A stretch of 8,370 nt of DNA from DASUSF01 sp036375275 (GTDB taxonomy: Bacteria; Pseudomonadota; Alphaproteobacteria; Geminicoccales; Geminicoccaceae), in assembly GCA_036375275.1 (NCBI GenBank), contig DASUSF010000035.1:1-8370 (forward strand). The letters are read 5' to 3'. Each line of letters opens with the position of its first letter. Position 1 is the first letter of the stretch. The translations under genes were made by a program, and so were the position numbers. Positions 1 to 6,042 of this stretch are shown here, piece by piece. The notes beneath the pieces were generated by a model. That model worked only from the letters and a program-made list of their open reading frames with translations. It made no database searches and was not told the DNA's origin.

Positions 1-467
1 AGCTGCTCGACGGCAACGTCTCGGGCCTGCCCAACCAGCTGATCACCGGCGACGGCCGCGCTCTCGACGGGACCTTTCTCGGCTGCCTCGGCATGACGGC
101 GCTGGCATGGGCGGAGCAGGCCCGCCATGCCGCGCGCCTGACCCTCCTGCCCGGCAGCGAGGGCGGCGGCTTCGGCCAGAACGACGTCGCTGCGGTGGCC
201 TTCCCGGCATGGCGGCAGCAGGCCGAGGCGGGACGCTGCCTCGCGGCCGGTCTCGCCTGCCTCGCGGTGGTCGCGAGCCAGGCCTTCTTCATCACCGGGC
301 GCGAGGCGCCGCCCGGGCTCGCCCCCCTCCTCGCGCATGTCCGAAGCCTGGTTGCGCCGGTGACCGCCCCGGTCGCCCTCGGTCCCGACACGGGCCGGCT
401 GCACGCGAGCCTGGAAGCCGCCGTGATCGCCACCGAGCCGCCCGACTGGATCGGGTCGGGCGCCTGA
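1..467 (+). CDS. Aromatic amino acid lyase-like protein (HAL/PAL superfamily), C-terminal part
   Basis: The gene is open at the left edge. The reading frame begins at base 3, gives about 154 residues and stops with TGA at 465-467. The visible part resembles the C-terminal helical half of histidine/phenylalanine ammonia-lyases. An LLDGNVSGLPNQL segment matches the 'LLD..LsGLPpFL' region of HAL. About 30 residues later come GSEGGGFG and QNDVAAVAF, at the place of the HAL 'SANQEDHVSM' or PAL 'NQDVNSLG' loop. A long Ala/Leu-rich helix (AGRCLAAGLACLAVVASQAF) and a terminal 'LGPDTGRLHASLEA' segment follow, as in the family. Such enzymes remove ammonia from an aromatic amino acid using an MIO group made from an Ala-Ser-Gly triad; that triad would lie in the missing N-terminal half, so activity cannot be judged. 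The active-site loop differs from both HAL and PAL. The assignment rests on pattern memory, not on an alignment, and the substrate is unknown. Confidence 0.6.
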   Translation, partial: LLDGNVSGLPNQLITGDGRALDGTFLGCLGMTALAWAEQARHAARLTLLPGSEGGGFGQNDVAAVAFPAWRQQAEAGRCLAAGLACLAVVASQAFFITGREAPPGLAPLLAHVRSLVAPVTAPVALGPDTGRLHASLEAAVIATEPPDWIGSGA

Positions 468-615
468 TCCGTCGCGGCGACCGCGCCACCTGCACGATGG
501 TGCGCGACCGGCACCGGATCACGGCCGGCCGCTGCGACGTTGATCGTGGTGCGGGTGCTGCCGTCGCGGTGTTCCGGGTCGAAATCGAAGCGACCGCCGC
601 TGCGGCCGATCGTAC

Positions 616-642
616 GCACGGGCGGGGCGGCTCGCCCGTTGC
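616..642 (+). repeat. GC-rich inverted repeat (hairpin) in the gap upstream of the SH3b gene
   Basis: ACGGGCG at 618-624 is the exact reverse complement of CGCCCGT at 633-639, with an 8-base loop. Bases 616-617 can also pair with 641-642 if T640 is bulged, giving a nine-pair stem. There is no T tract after it, so it is not a textbook intrinsic terminator. It could end transcription of the lyase gene or form part of the leader of the SH3b gene. The rest of the 468-692 gap has no convincing promoter that I can see. Confidence 0.35.
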
Positions 643-644
643 CT

Positions 645-675
645 GATCCCCGCGACCGCGGCATCCTTGGGGATC
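645..675 (+). repeat. Inverted repeat GATCCCC/GGGGATC just upstream of the SH3b ribosome binding site
   Basis: GATCCCC at 645-651 and GGGGATC at 669-675 are perfect reverse complements separated by 17 bases. The right arm ends 6 bases before the GGAGG ribosome binding site of the SH3b gene. It could be an operator or an RNA stem influencing translation start, but in DNA this rich in GC a 7-base match can occur by chance. Confidence 0.3.
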
Positions 676-681
676 GGAACC

Positions 682-686
682 GGAGG
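682..686 (+). promoter_or_regulatory. Ribosome binding site of the SH3b gene
   Basis: GGAGG lies 6 bases before the ATG at 693. It fixes the start at 693 rather than at an in-frame upstream codon near 540. The chosen start also puts a clean signal peptide at the very N-terminus. Confidence 0.8.
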
Positions 687-692
687 ATCGAG

Positions 693-1499
693 ATGCGACT
701 GGCAAGCGTGGCGGGCGCGGCCGTTCTGCTGGCCGTCGGCAGTGCGTGGGCGGCCGAGGGCGATTCCCTCACGGTGACCGGCGACGGGGTCAACGTGCGC
801 AACGGCCCGAGCACGTCCGACCGGGTCATCATGCGCGTCTACCGTGGCCGGGAAGCGATCGAGATCGCCCGCGATGGCGAGTGGGTCCGGGTCGAGCTCG
901 CCGGCAGCGGCGGGCAGGAAGGGTGGATCCACAGCTCCCTGCTCGCGCCGGCCGGTGGCGCCGCGGCGACCGCGCCCTCGCCTGCCCCGGATGAGGCCGT
1001 CGCGGCCGACACCCCGCGCCCGGCGGCACCGGCCCCGCCGGAGCCCGCCGGAACCAGGCCGGGTGGCGCGGAGGGCGTCGCCGCGGGCGAGCAGGCCGAC
1101 GTGCCGGAACTCGGCGAGACCTCGCCACCCGCGGGCGGGACCGGGCCCGACGTCGCGGCGGTCGAGGTCCGCGACGGCGCCGGCGGAATCGAGCCTGCGG
1201 CCGGGCCCGACGCGGGTGGGCCGGAGCTGGACCGGTTCAGGGAAAGCGTCACCTACCTGAACAGCCGTGCCCTCCAGGTCGCCGGGGTCGATCTGTTCAC
1301 CGAGGTCGAGGTGGTCGACGAGCAGACCGTGATGGTCGGCATCACCGACGCCTGGACGACGGTCCCGCCGGCCGGACAGCGGAGCTACCTGAACACCCTG
1401 GTCGATCGCTGGTCGGCGGCGAACGGCGGAGTCGCGCCGGTCAGCGTCCGGATCGTGGACGAGGAAGGCGAGGTGCTCGCCGAGCAGTCGGGACCCTGA
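693..1499 (+). CDS. Secreted SH3b-domain protein with unrecognised C-terminal domain
   Basis: The product has 268 residues. Residues 1-20 form a signal peptide with a positive start, a hydrophobic core and SAWA before the probable cut, so the protein should be periplasmic or cell-surface. Residues 25-85 form a bacterial SH3 domain: the hallmark GVNVRNGPST (32-41), then a conserved GEWVRVEL (62-69) and the closing GWIHSSLL (77-84). Bacterial SH3 domains often bind peptidoglycan or peptides, so a cell-envelope role is inferred. Residues 86-178 are a low-complexity Pro/Ala/Gly/Glu linker, probably disordered. Residues 179-268 look folded, with alternating hydrophobic strands and a helix around YLNTLVDRWSAANGG, and end in VSVRIVDEEGEVLAE; I do not recognise this domain. 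The gene appears to stand alone: the lyase ends 225 bases upstream and the next gene is convergent. The SH3b call is firm; the function is unknown. Confidence 0.85.
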   Translation: MRLASVAGAAVLLAVGSAWAAEGDSLTVTGDGVNVRNGPSTSDRVIMRVYRGREAIEIARDGEWVRVELAGSGGQEGWIHSSLLAPAGGAAATAPSPAPDEAVAADTPRPAAPAPPEPAGTRPGGAEGVAAGEQADVPELGETSPPAGGTGPDVAAVEVRDGAGGIEPAAGPDAGGPELDRFRESVTYLNSRALQVAGVDLFTEVEVVDEQTVMVGITDAWTTVPPAGQRSYLNTLVDRWSAANGGVAPVSVRIVDEEGEVLAEQSGP

Positions 1500-1508
1500 A
1501 CCCCGGTT

Positions 1509-1525
1509 TCCGGCACCTCGCCGGA
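1509..1525. terminator. Hairpin between convergent genes, possible bidirectional terminator
   Basis: TCCGGC at 1509-1514 pairs perfectly with GCCGGA at 1520-1525 around a 5-base loop. It occupies the middle of the 35-base gap between the stop of the SH3b gene and the stop of the GST gene, the expected place for a shared terminator. Neither strand has a T tract after the stem, so termination would have to depend on the stem alone or on Rho. Confidence 0.4.
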
Positions 1526-1534
1526 TGCAGCGCC

Positions 1535-2224
1535 TCAGCCGTAGGCCGGGGTCGTCCGGGCGACGCCGCCATGCAGGTCGAGGCAGCGGGCGACCCACCG
1601 CTCGACCGGGTCGTCCGGCTCGAGCAGTCGGAACGGGCTGACCACGCGCGCCCACTGGAACGCGCCGAACGCGATGTAGTCGGCGTAGAGCGGACGCTCG
1701 CCGCCGAGGAAGGGCTGCTCGGCGATGGTCGCCCGGAGCGGCTGGAGGCTCTTCCGGAAGCCCTCGACCCGCGCCTCGCGGCCGGCCTGCACCTCTTCCA
1801 GCGACCGCTTGAAGGTGCTCTCGCGCGTCGCGCGGAAGTAGGCGCGGTCCTCGGGCATGAGATGCTCGTGGATGTCGTGGAGGATCAGGGAGGCCACGCC
1901 CGGGTGCAGCGTGGTCGTGGCCCAGTTGAGGACGAATCGGCTGAGCGCCTCGCCGCCGGGGCCGCCGAACAGGCTCGGCCGGTCGGGGTACGCCGCTTCC
2001 AGATGCTGCGCGATCGGCCAGCTGTCGACGATCCGCCGCTCGCCGTCCTCGAGCACCGGAATGGTCCGGAACGACCCGTCGCCGATCGCCCCGATCTCGG
2101 TGAAGCGGGTCGCCCGCGCCTCCACCTCCAGGCCCTTGTGCGCCAGCGCCATCCGGCTTCGCCAGCAGTTCGGGCTGAAGCGCCGGTCGTCCTTGCCGAC
2201 CAGGTCGTAGAGCCTCACCGCCAT
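1535..2224 (-). CDS. Glutathione S-transferase family protein, beta-etherase (LigE)-like
   Basis: The product has 229 residues, typical for a cytosolic glutathione transferase. Residues 3-86 are the thioredoxin-like glutathione-binding domain. FSPNCWRSRMALAHKGL (16-32) is characteristic of the LigE/beta-etherase-like branch, TIPVLEDG (54-61) carries the cis-proline P56, and D67-S68 are in the position that holds the glutathione gamma-glutamyl group. Residues from about 90 to the end are the all-helical substrate domain. LigE-type enzymes cleave aryl ether bonds with glutathione, but many members of the branch have unknown substrates, so no reaction is assigned. The ATG at 2224 is preferred over an in-frame TTG at 2248: MAVRLYDL is the usual start of the fold and GGGGGA lies 8 bases upstream. 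The gene is transcribed divergently from the ABC operon and converges on the SH3b gene, with no evident link to either. Confidence 0.88.
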   Translation of the reverse strand: MAVRLYDLVGKDDRRFSPNCWRSRMALAHKGLEVEARATRFTEIGAIGDGSFRTIPVLEDGERRIVDSWPIAQHLEAAYPDRPSLFGGPGGEALSRFVLNWATTTLHPGVASLILHDIHEHLMPEDRAYFRATRESTFKRSLEEVQAGREARVEGFRKSLQPLRATIAEQPFLGGERPLYADYIAFGAFQWARVVSPFRLLEPDDPVERWVARCLDLHGGVARTTPAYG

Positions 2225-2292
2225 CCGCCTGTTCCCCCGTCGCTTCAAAGGGCTCTCGTAAGGGCTCGCCCGGCGCGCCGCAACCGTCGGGC

Positions 2293-2320
2293 CTTGACAG
2301 CCGGGTGAGGTCGGCTACAT
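2293..2320 (+). promoter_or_regulatory. Housekeeping sigma promoter of the ABC transporter operon
   Basis: CTTGAC at 2293-2298, followed by A, is a perfect alphaproteobacterial -35 element. CTACAT at 2315-2320 differs at one base from the CTATAT -10 consensus known from rhizobia. The spacer is 16 bases, one shorter than ideal. Transcription would start near 2327, leaving a leader of about 70 bases before the ATPase gene. A small stem, CCGCC at 2327-2331 with GGCGG at 2336-2340, would sit at the very 5' end of the RNA. No other good promoter is visible in 2225-2398; a candidate for the divergent GST gene is poor. Confidence 0.65.
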
Positions 2321-2398
2321 CCGGGGCCGCCGGTCGGCGGGCGGGCCGAAGCCGCGGGACAGCGGCCGGATCGCCAACCGCAGGTCGGCCTGGGAGCC

Positions 2399-3361
2399 AT
2401 GACGGCACGGGGCGCCATGCAGAGCCTGCTCGCCATCGAGAGGCTGACCAAGCGGTTCGGGTCGATCGTCGCCGTCGACGACGTCGACTTCGCGGTCGAG
2501 CGGGGCGAGGTGCTGGGCTTCCTCGGGCCGAACGGCGCCGGCAAGTCGACCACGATGCGCATGATCACGGGCTACCTGCCGCCGAGCGCCGGCCGCGTGC
2601 GGGTCGCGGGCTTCGACGTCGGGCACCATCCGCTCGAGATCAAGCGGCGGATCGGGTATCTGCCGGAAGGTGCTCCGACGTATGGCGAAATGACACCGCG
2701 GCGGATCCTCGACTTCACCGCCCGCATGCGCCGGCTCGATGCCGGGACGCGACGCCGCCGGACTGGACAGATGGTCGAGCGGCTGCACCTCCAGCCGGTG
2801 CTCGACCGTCCGATCGAGACCCTGTCCAAGGGCTTCAAGCGGCGGGTCGGGCTCGCGCTCGCCCTGCTCCACGATCCCGAGGTGCTGATCCTGGACGAGC
2901 CGACCGACGGCCTCGACCCGAACCAGAAGCACGAGGTCCGCACGCTCCTTGCGGACATCGCGCCGGCCAAGGCGACCATCATCTCGACCCACATCCTGGA
3001 GGAGGTGGACGCGCTCTGCACCCGGGCGATCGTGATCGCGGACGGGCGCCTGGTCGCCGACAGCCGGCCGCGCGACCTGCTCGCGCGCTCCCGGCACCAC
3101 AACGCGGTCACGGTGCGCCTGGGCGCCGACCAGGTCGACCTGCTGCAGGCCTGGGTGGCCCGCTGCGCCGGGGTCGTGGCGACCGAGGTGGTGCCGGGCG
3201 ACGGCGACACGGCGGAGCTGATCGCGTTCCCCGAGGCCGGCCGCGACATCCTCGGCCGCGTGCAGGCGGCGATCGAGGAGGCGGAGGTCGAGATCGAGGA
3301 GATCCGGGTCGAGCGCGGCCGCCTCGACGACGTCTTCCGCGAGCTCACCCGGGCGGCCTGA
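2399..3361 (+). CDS. ABC transporter ATP-binding protein, GldA-like
   Basis: The product has 320 residues and is the cytosolic motor of the transporter encoded by the operon. It shows Walker A GPNGAGKST (43-51), the Q-loop region YLPEGAPTYGEMT (87-99) with Glu in place of Gln, signature LSKGFKRR (142-149), Walker B VLILDEPTDGLDP (162-174) with the D-loop, and the switch His in STH (196-198). The Glu and the LSKG form of the signature are usual in the ABC-2/GldA subfamily, so the protein should be active. Residues from about 230 form the accessory C-terminal domain common in this subfamily, ending in RLDDVFRELTR. The first ATG (2399) has GGGAG only 2 bases upstream, which is tight; the ATG at 2417 (six codons shorter, beginning MQSLLAIERL) is an equally possible start. 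It is the first gene of the operon and its stop overlaps the ribosome binding site of the permease gene. Confidence 0.92.
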   Translation: MTARGAMQSLLAIERLTKRFGSIVAVDDVDFAVERGEVLGFLGPNGAGKSTTMRMITGYLPPSAGRVRVAGFDVGHHPLEIKRRIGYLPEGAPTYGEMTPRRILDFTARMRRLDAGTRRRRTGQMVERLHLQPVLDRPIETLSKGFKRRVGLALALLHDPEVLILDEPTDGLDPNQKHEVRTLLADIAPAKATIISTHILEEVDALCTRAIVIADGRLVADSRPRDLLARSRHHNAVTVRLGADQVDLLQAWVARCAGVVATEVVPGDGDTAELIAFPEAGRDILGRVQAAIEEAEVEIEEIRVERGRLDDVFRELTRAA

Positions 3362-3371
3362 GGCTCCGCCG

Positions 3372-4106
3372 ATGCACGCCACCCTGGCGATCGTCCGGCG
3401 CGAGCTCCAGGCCTACTACGGCTCGCCGCTCGCCTACGTCTTCATCGTGATCTTCCTGGCGCTGGCCGGCGCGCTCACCTTCCACGTCGCCAGCTGGCTC
3501 GAGCGCGGCCGGGCGGATCTGCAGCCATTCTTCCAGTGGCACCCCTGGCTGTACCTGTTCCTGGTGCCGGCGGTGGGCATGCGGCTCTGGGCCGAGGAGC
3601 GCAAGACCGGCACGATCGAGTTCCTGATGACGCTCCCGGTCGCGACCTGGCAGGCGGTGGTGGGCAAGTTCGTCGCCGCCTGGCTGTTCATCGGCAGCGC
3701 GCTCGCCCTCACCTTCCCGATCTGGATCACGGTCAACTATCTCGGCACGCCCGACAACGGCGTGATCGTCGCCGCCTACCTCGGCAGCTGGCTGATCGCC
3801 GGCGGCATGCTGGCGGTGAGCGCCGCGGTCTCGGCGCTGACCCGCAACCAGGTGATCGCCTTCGTGCTCGCCGCCGCCATCTGCTTCGTCTTCATGATGA
3901 GCGGGCTCGAGATCGTGCAGTCGCCGTTCCGCGGCTGGGCGCCCGCGGCCCTGGCCGACGCGATCGCCGGCATCAGCCTGCTCTCGGCCTTCCAGCAGAT
4001 CAGCCAGGGCGTGATCGACCTCCGGCACGCGATCCTGTTCACGTCCCTGATCGGGCTCAGCCTGTTCGTGAACACCGCGATCGTCGAGCTCAAGAAGGGG
4101 AGCTGA
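3372..4106 (+). CDS. ABC-2 type transporter permease, GldF-like
   Basis: The product has 244 residues and is an inner-membrane permease of the ABC-2 class. Six hydrophobic helices are visible at about 20-40, 57-72, 99-122, 131-155, 160-178 and 219-238. Between the second and third lies LWAEERKTGTIEFLMTLPV (72-90), the cytosolic coupling segment typical of this family ('EERrtGTiE.L.tlPv'), which is expected to contact the ATPase. The short N-terminus IVRRELQAYYGSPLAYV is also characteristic of GldF-like proteins. The start lies 10 bases after the ATPase stop, and GAGG at 3360-3363, overlapping that stop, sits 8 bases before the ATG, which suggests coupled translation. With one permease gene the transporter probably uses a homodimer, as inferred for other ABC-2 systems. 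The substrate is not known. Confidence 0.92.
   Translation: MHATLAIVRRELQAYYGSPLAYVFIVIFLALAGALTFHVASWLERGRADLQPFFQWHPWLYLFLVPAVGMRLWAEERKTGTIEFLMTLPVATWQAVVGKFVAAWLFIGSALALTFPIWITVNYLGTPDNGVIVAAYLGSWLIAGGMLAVSAAVSALTRNQVIAFVLAAAICFVFMMSGLEIVQSPFRGWAPAALADAIAGISLLSAFQQISQGVIDLRHAILFTSLIGLSLFVNTAIVELKKGS
4097..4102 (+). promoter_or_regulatory. Ribosome binding site favouring a GTG start for the GldG-family gene
   Basis: GGGGAG inside the last codons of the permease gene lies 9 bases before GTG 4112. No ATG occurs in frame before the first membrane helix, so a GTG start is required. A second GTG at 4130, with a G-run at 4116-4120 upstream, is the alternative; the choice changes only six residues ahead of the helix. 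Confidence 0.55.
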
Positions 4107-4111
4107 CGGCG

Positions 4112-6025
4112 GTGCGGGGGACGGGTCTGGTGGGAGACACATGGCGCCGCATCACCGGCGCTGAGCGCCAGCACCTCGCGGCGCTCGCGATCCCCCTCGC
4201 CCTGATCCTGCTGATCGCGCTCAACCTGCTCGCCGGGCTGACCCTCACCTCCTACCGGCTCGACCTGACCGAGGACCGGCTGTTCACCCTGTCGGATGGC
4301 ACCCGCGAGACGCTCCAGGCGATCGAGGAGCCGCTCGACCTCCGCTTCTACTACACCGACCGGCTGGACGAGGTCGGGCCGTACTTCGCGACCTACGCCC
4401 AGCGGCTCGAGGAGCTGCTCGAGGCCTACGAGCGGCTCTCGGGCGGCATGGTGCGGGTCGACCGCCTCGATCCCGAGCCGTTCTCGCCCGAGGAGGACCT
4501 CGCGGTCGCGGAAGGCCTGCAGGGGCTGCCGCTCGGGGAGGACGGGACGCAGGCCTACTTCGGCCTGTCGGGGCGCAACACCACCGACGACCTCGAGGTC
4601 ATCCCCTACCTCGCGCCGGAGCGGGCGGACTTCATCGAATACGACCTGACCCGGCTGGTCTACGACCTCGCGAACCCGGAAAAGCCGGTGGTCGCGGTGC
4701 TCGGCGACCTGCCGATCATGGGCTCGCAGTCCAACCAGTGGCAGGCGTGGCTGGTTCTCGACGCGATGTTCCAGTTCTTCGAGGTCCGCTTCCTCGGCGG
4801 TTCCCACGCCCGGATCGACGACGACGTCGACGTCCTGATGCTCGCCCAGCCGAAGAAGCTGGACGCTCCGAGCCTGTACGCGATCGACCAGTTCGTGATG
4901 CGGGGCGGCCCGGTGTTCGCGGCGCTCGACCCGGTCGCCGAGGCGATGGACGCGACGGTCAACCCGTTCGCCGGGACCGAGGATCCGATCGCCACGCTCG
5001 AGCCGCTGCTCGCCGCCTGGGGAGTGCAGATGCCGGCCGGCGAGTGGGTCGGGGACGCGCGCACCGCGCAGCGGGTCCAGGCGCAGGTGCGGGGGCGCAC
5101 CACCGTCGTCCCCTACCTGCCCTGGCTGACCCTCGACCAGGACCGGCTCGCCGACGACGACCCGGTCACCGCGGAGCTGGAGCGGATCGCGGTCGCCTCG
5201 GCGGCACCGGTCGGGGCGGCCGATGGCGCGACCACCGTTTTCCAGCCGCTGATCACGACCAGCCCCGAGGCGATGACCCTGGAGGCGTCGCTGCTCCAGG
5301 GGCCGCCGGACCCCGAGCGGCTGCTCCGCCGGTTCGCGCCCCGGGGCGAGCCGTTCGTGCTCGCGGCGCGGGTCAGCGGGCCCGTGTCGAGCGCGTTCAA
5401 GGATGGGCCGCCCGAAGGCGCCGATCCGGGCCTCGCCGAGGACCACCGCAACGAAGCGGAACGCCCGCTCAACCTGATCCTGATCGGCGACACGGACTTC
5501 CTGGCCGACGAGAGCTGGGTCCGGCGGCAGTCGATCGCGGGGCAGGAGGTGGTCCTGCCGGTCGCGCACAACGCCGACTTCGCGGTCAACGCGCTCGATC
5601 ACCTGGCGGGCAGCCAGGCGCTGATCGAGCTGCGCGGCCGCGGGCTCAGCGTGCGCCCGTTCGAGGTGGTCGACGCGATGGAGCAGGAAGCGCAGCTCCG
5701 CTTCCGCGCCAAGGAGCAGGAGCTGCTGCAGCGGATCGACGCGGCCGCGGAGGAGATCCGGGCGCTCCAGGAGCAGGAGCAGAGCGGCGGCGTGATCCTG
5801 ACCGCGGAGCAGCAGGAGGAGATCGACACCTTCCGCGCCGAGATGATCCGGCTTCGGCAGGAGCTCCGGGAGGTCCAGCGCTCGCTGCGCGAAGAGGTCG
5901 AGACGCTCGCCTTCTGGATCCGCCTCGCCAACATCTGGGCGATCCCCATCCTGATCGGCCTGATCGCGCTCGGCCTCGCCATCTGGCGGCGGACCCGGCG
6001 CGCCAGCCCCGCCGCGGCCGGCTGA
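4112..6025 (+). CDS. GldG-family auxiliary protein of the ABC transporter, membrane-anchored and periplasmic
   Basis: The product has about 637 residues. A membrane helix at about 23-43 is followed by YRLDLTEDRLFTLSDGT (48-64), the hallmark of GldG/ABC-transporter auxiliary proteins. The large middle part should lie in the periplasm. Residues about 192-275 (PVVAVLGDLPIMG onward, to FVMRGGPVFAALDP) resemble the glutamine-amidotransferase-like fold of the family. The segment ILIGDTDFLADESW (456-469) and NADFAVNALDHLAG (487-500) are also typical. Residues 519-598 are a charged, Glu/Gln/Arg-rich coiled coil, and a second membrane helix at about 603-625 returns the chain to the cytosol, ending in RRTRR. 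GldG with GldA and GldF forms an ABC complex needed for gliding in Bacteroidetes; outside that phylum its job is unknown. It starts 5 bases after the permease stop. Confidence 0.88.
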   Translation: MRGTGLVGDTWRRITGAERQHLAALAIPLALILLIALNLLAGLTLTSYRLDLTEDRLFTLSDGTRETLQAIEEPLDLRFYYTDRLDEVGPYFATYAQRLEELLEAYERLSGGMVRVDRLDPEPFSPEEDLAVAEGLQGLPLGEDGTQAYFGLSGRNTTDDLEVIPYLAPERADFIEYDLTRLVYDLANPEKPVVAVLGDLPIMGSQSNQWQAWLVLDAMFQFFEVRFLGGSHARIDDDVDVLMLAQPKKLDAPSLYAIDQFVMRGGPVFAALDPVAEAMDATVNPFAGTEDPIATLEPLLAAWGVQMPAGEWVGDARTAQRVQAQVRGRTTVVPYLPWLTLDQDRLADDDPVTAELERIAVASAAPVGAADGATTVFQPLITTSPEAMTLEASLLQGPPDPERLLRRFAPRGEPFVLAARVSGPVSSAFKDGPPEGADPGLAEDHRNEAERPLNLILIGDTDFLADESWVRRQSIAGQEVVLPVAHNADFAVNALDHLAGSQALIELRGRGLSVRPFEVVDAMEQEAQLRFRAKEQELLQRIDAAAEEIRALQEQEQSGGVILTAEQQEEIDTFRAEMIRLRQELREVQRSLREEVETLAFWIRLANIWAIPILIGLIALGLAIWRRTRRASPAAAG

Positions 6026-6042
6026 CGAGGGAGGCTCTGGGC

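Noticed and set aside
2225..2248. In-frame TTG start at 2248 for the GST gene, adding eight residues.
   Set aside because: The ATG at 2224 has a good ribosome binding site and gives the usual N-terminus of the fold; the extension (KRRGNRR) is unlike the family.
2256..2283. Possible minus-strand promoter for the GST gene: TTGCGG and TTACGA with a 16-base spacer.
   Set aside because: Only about half of each hexamer matches consensus, not enough to report as a site, though the GST promoter must lie in this region or nearby.
519..2408. Very long open frame on the minus strand (about 629 codons).
   Set aside because: It lies antisense to the SH3b gene and overlaps the GST gene in another frame. 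Its translation is Arg/Pro/Gly-rich with no domain, as expected for a shadow frame in GC-rich DNA.
2660..2840. Glu in the Q-loop position and LSKG instead of LSGG in the ATPase, first read as signs of a dead enzyme.
   Set aside because: Both are usual in the GldA/ABC-2 subfamily, and Walker A, Walker B and the switch His are intact.
4130..4141. GTG 4130 and bases around ATG 4141 as starts of the GldG-family gene.
   Set aside because: ATG 4141 is in a different frame; GTG 4130 is possible but GTG 4112 has the clearer ribosome binding site and closer operon spacing.
3776..5602. Long open frame on the minus strand (about 608 codons) opposite the permease and GldG genes.
   Set aside because: Low-complexity Arg/Glu/His-rich translation with no recognisable motif, while the plus strand encodes clear family members.
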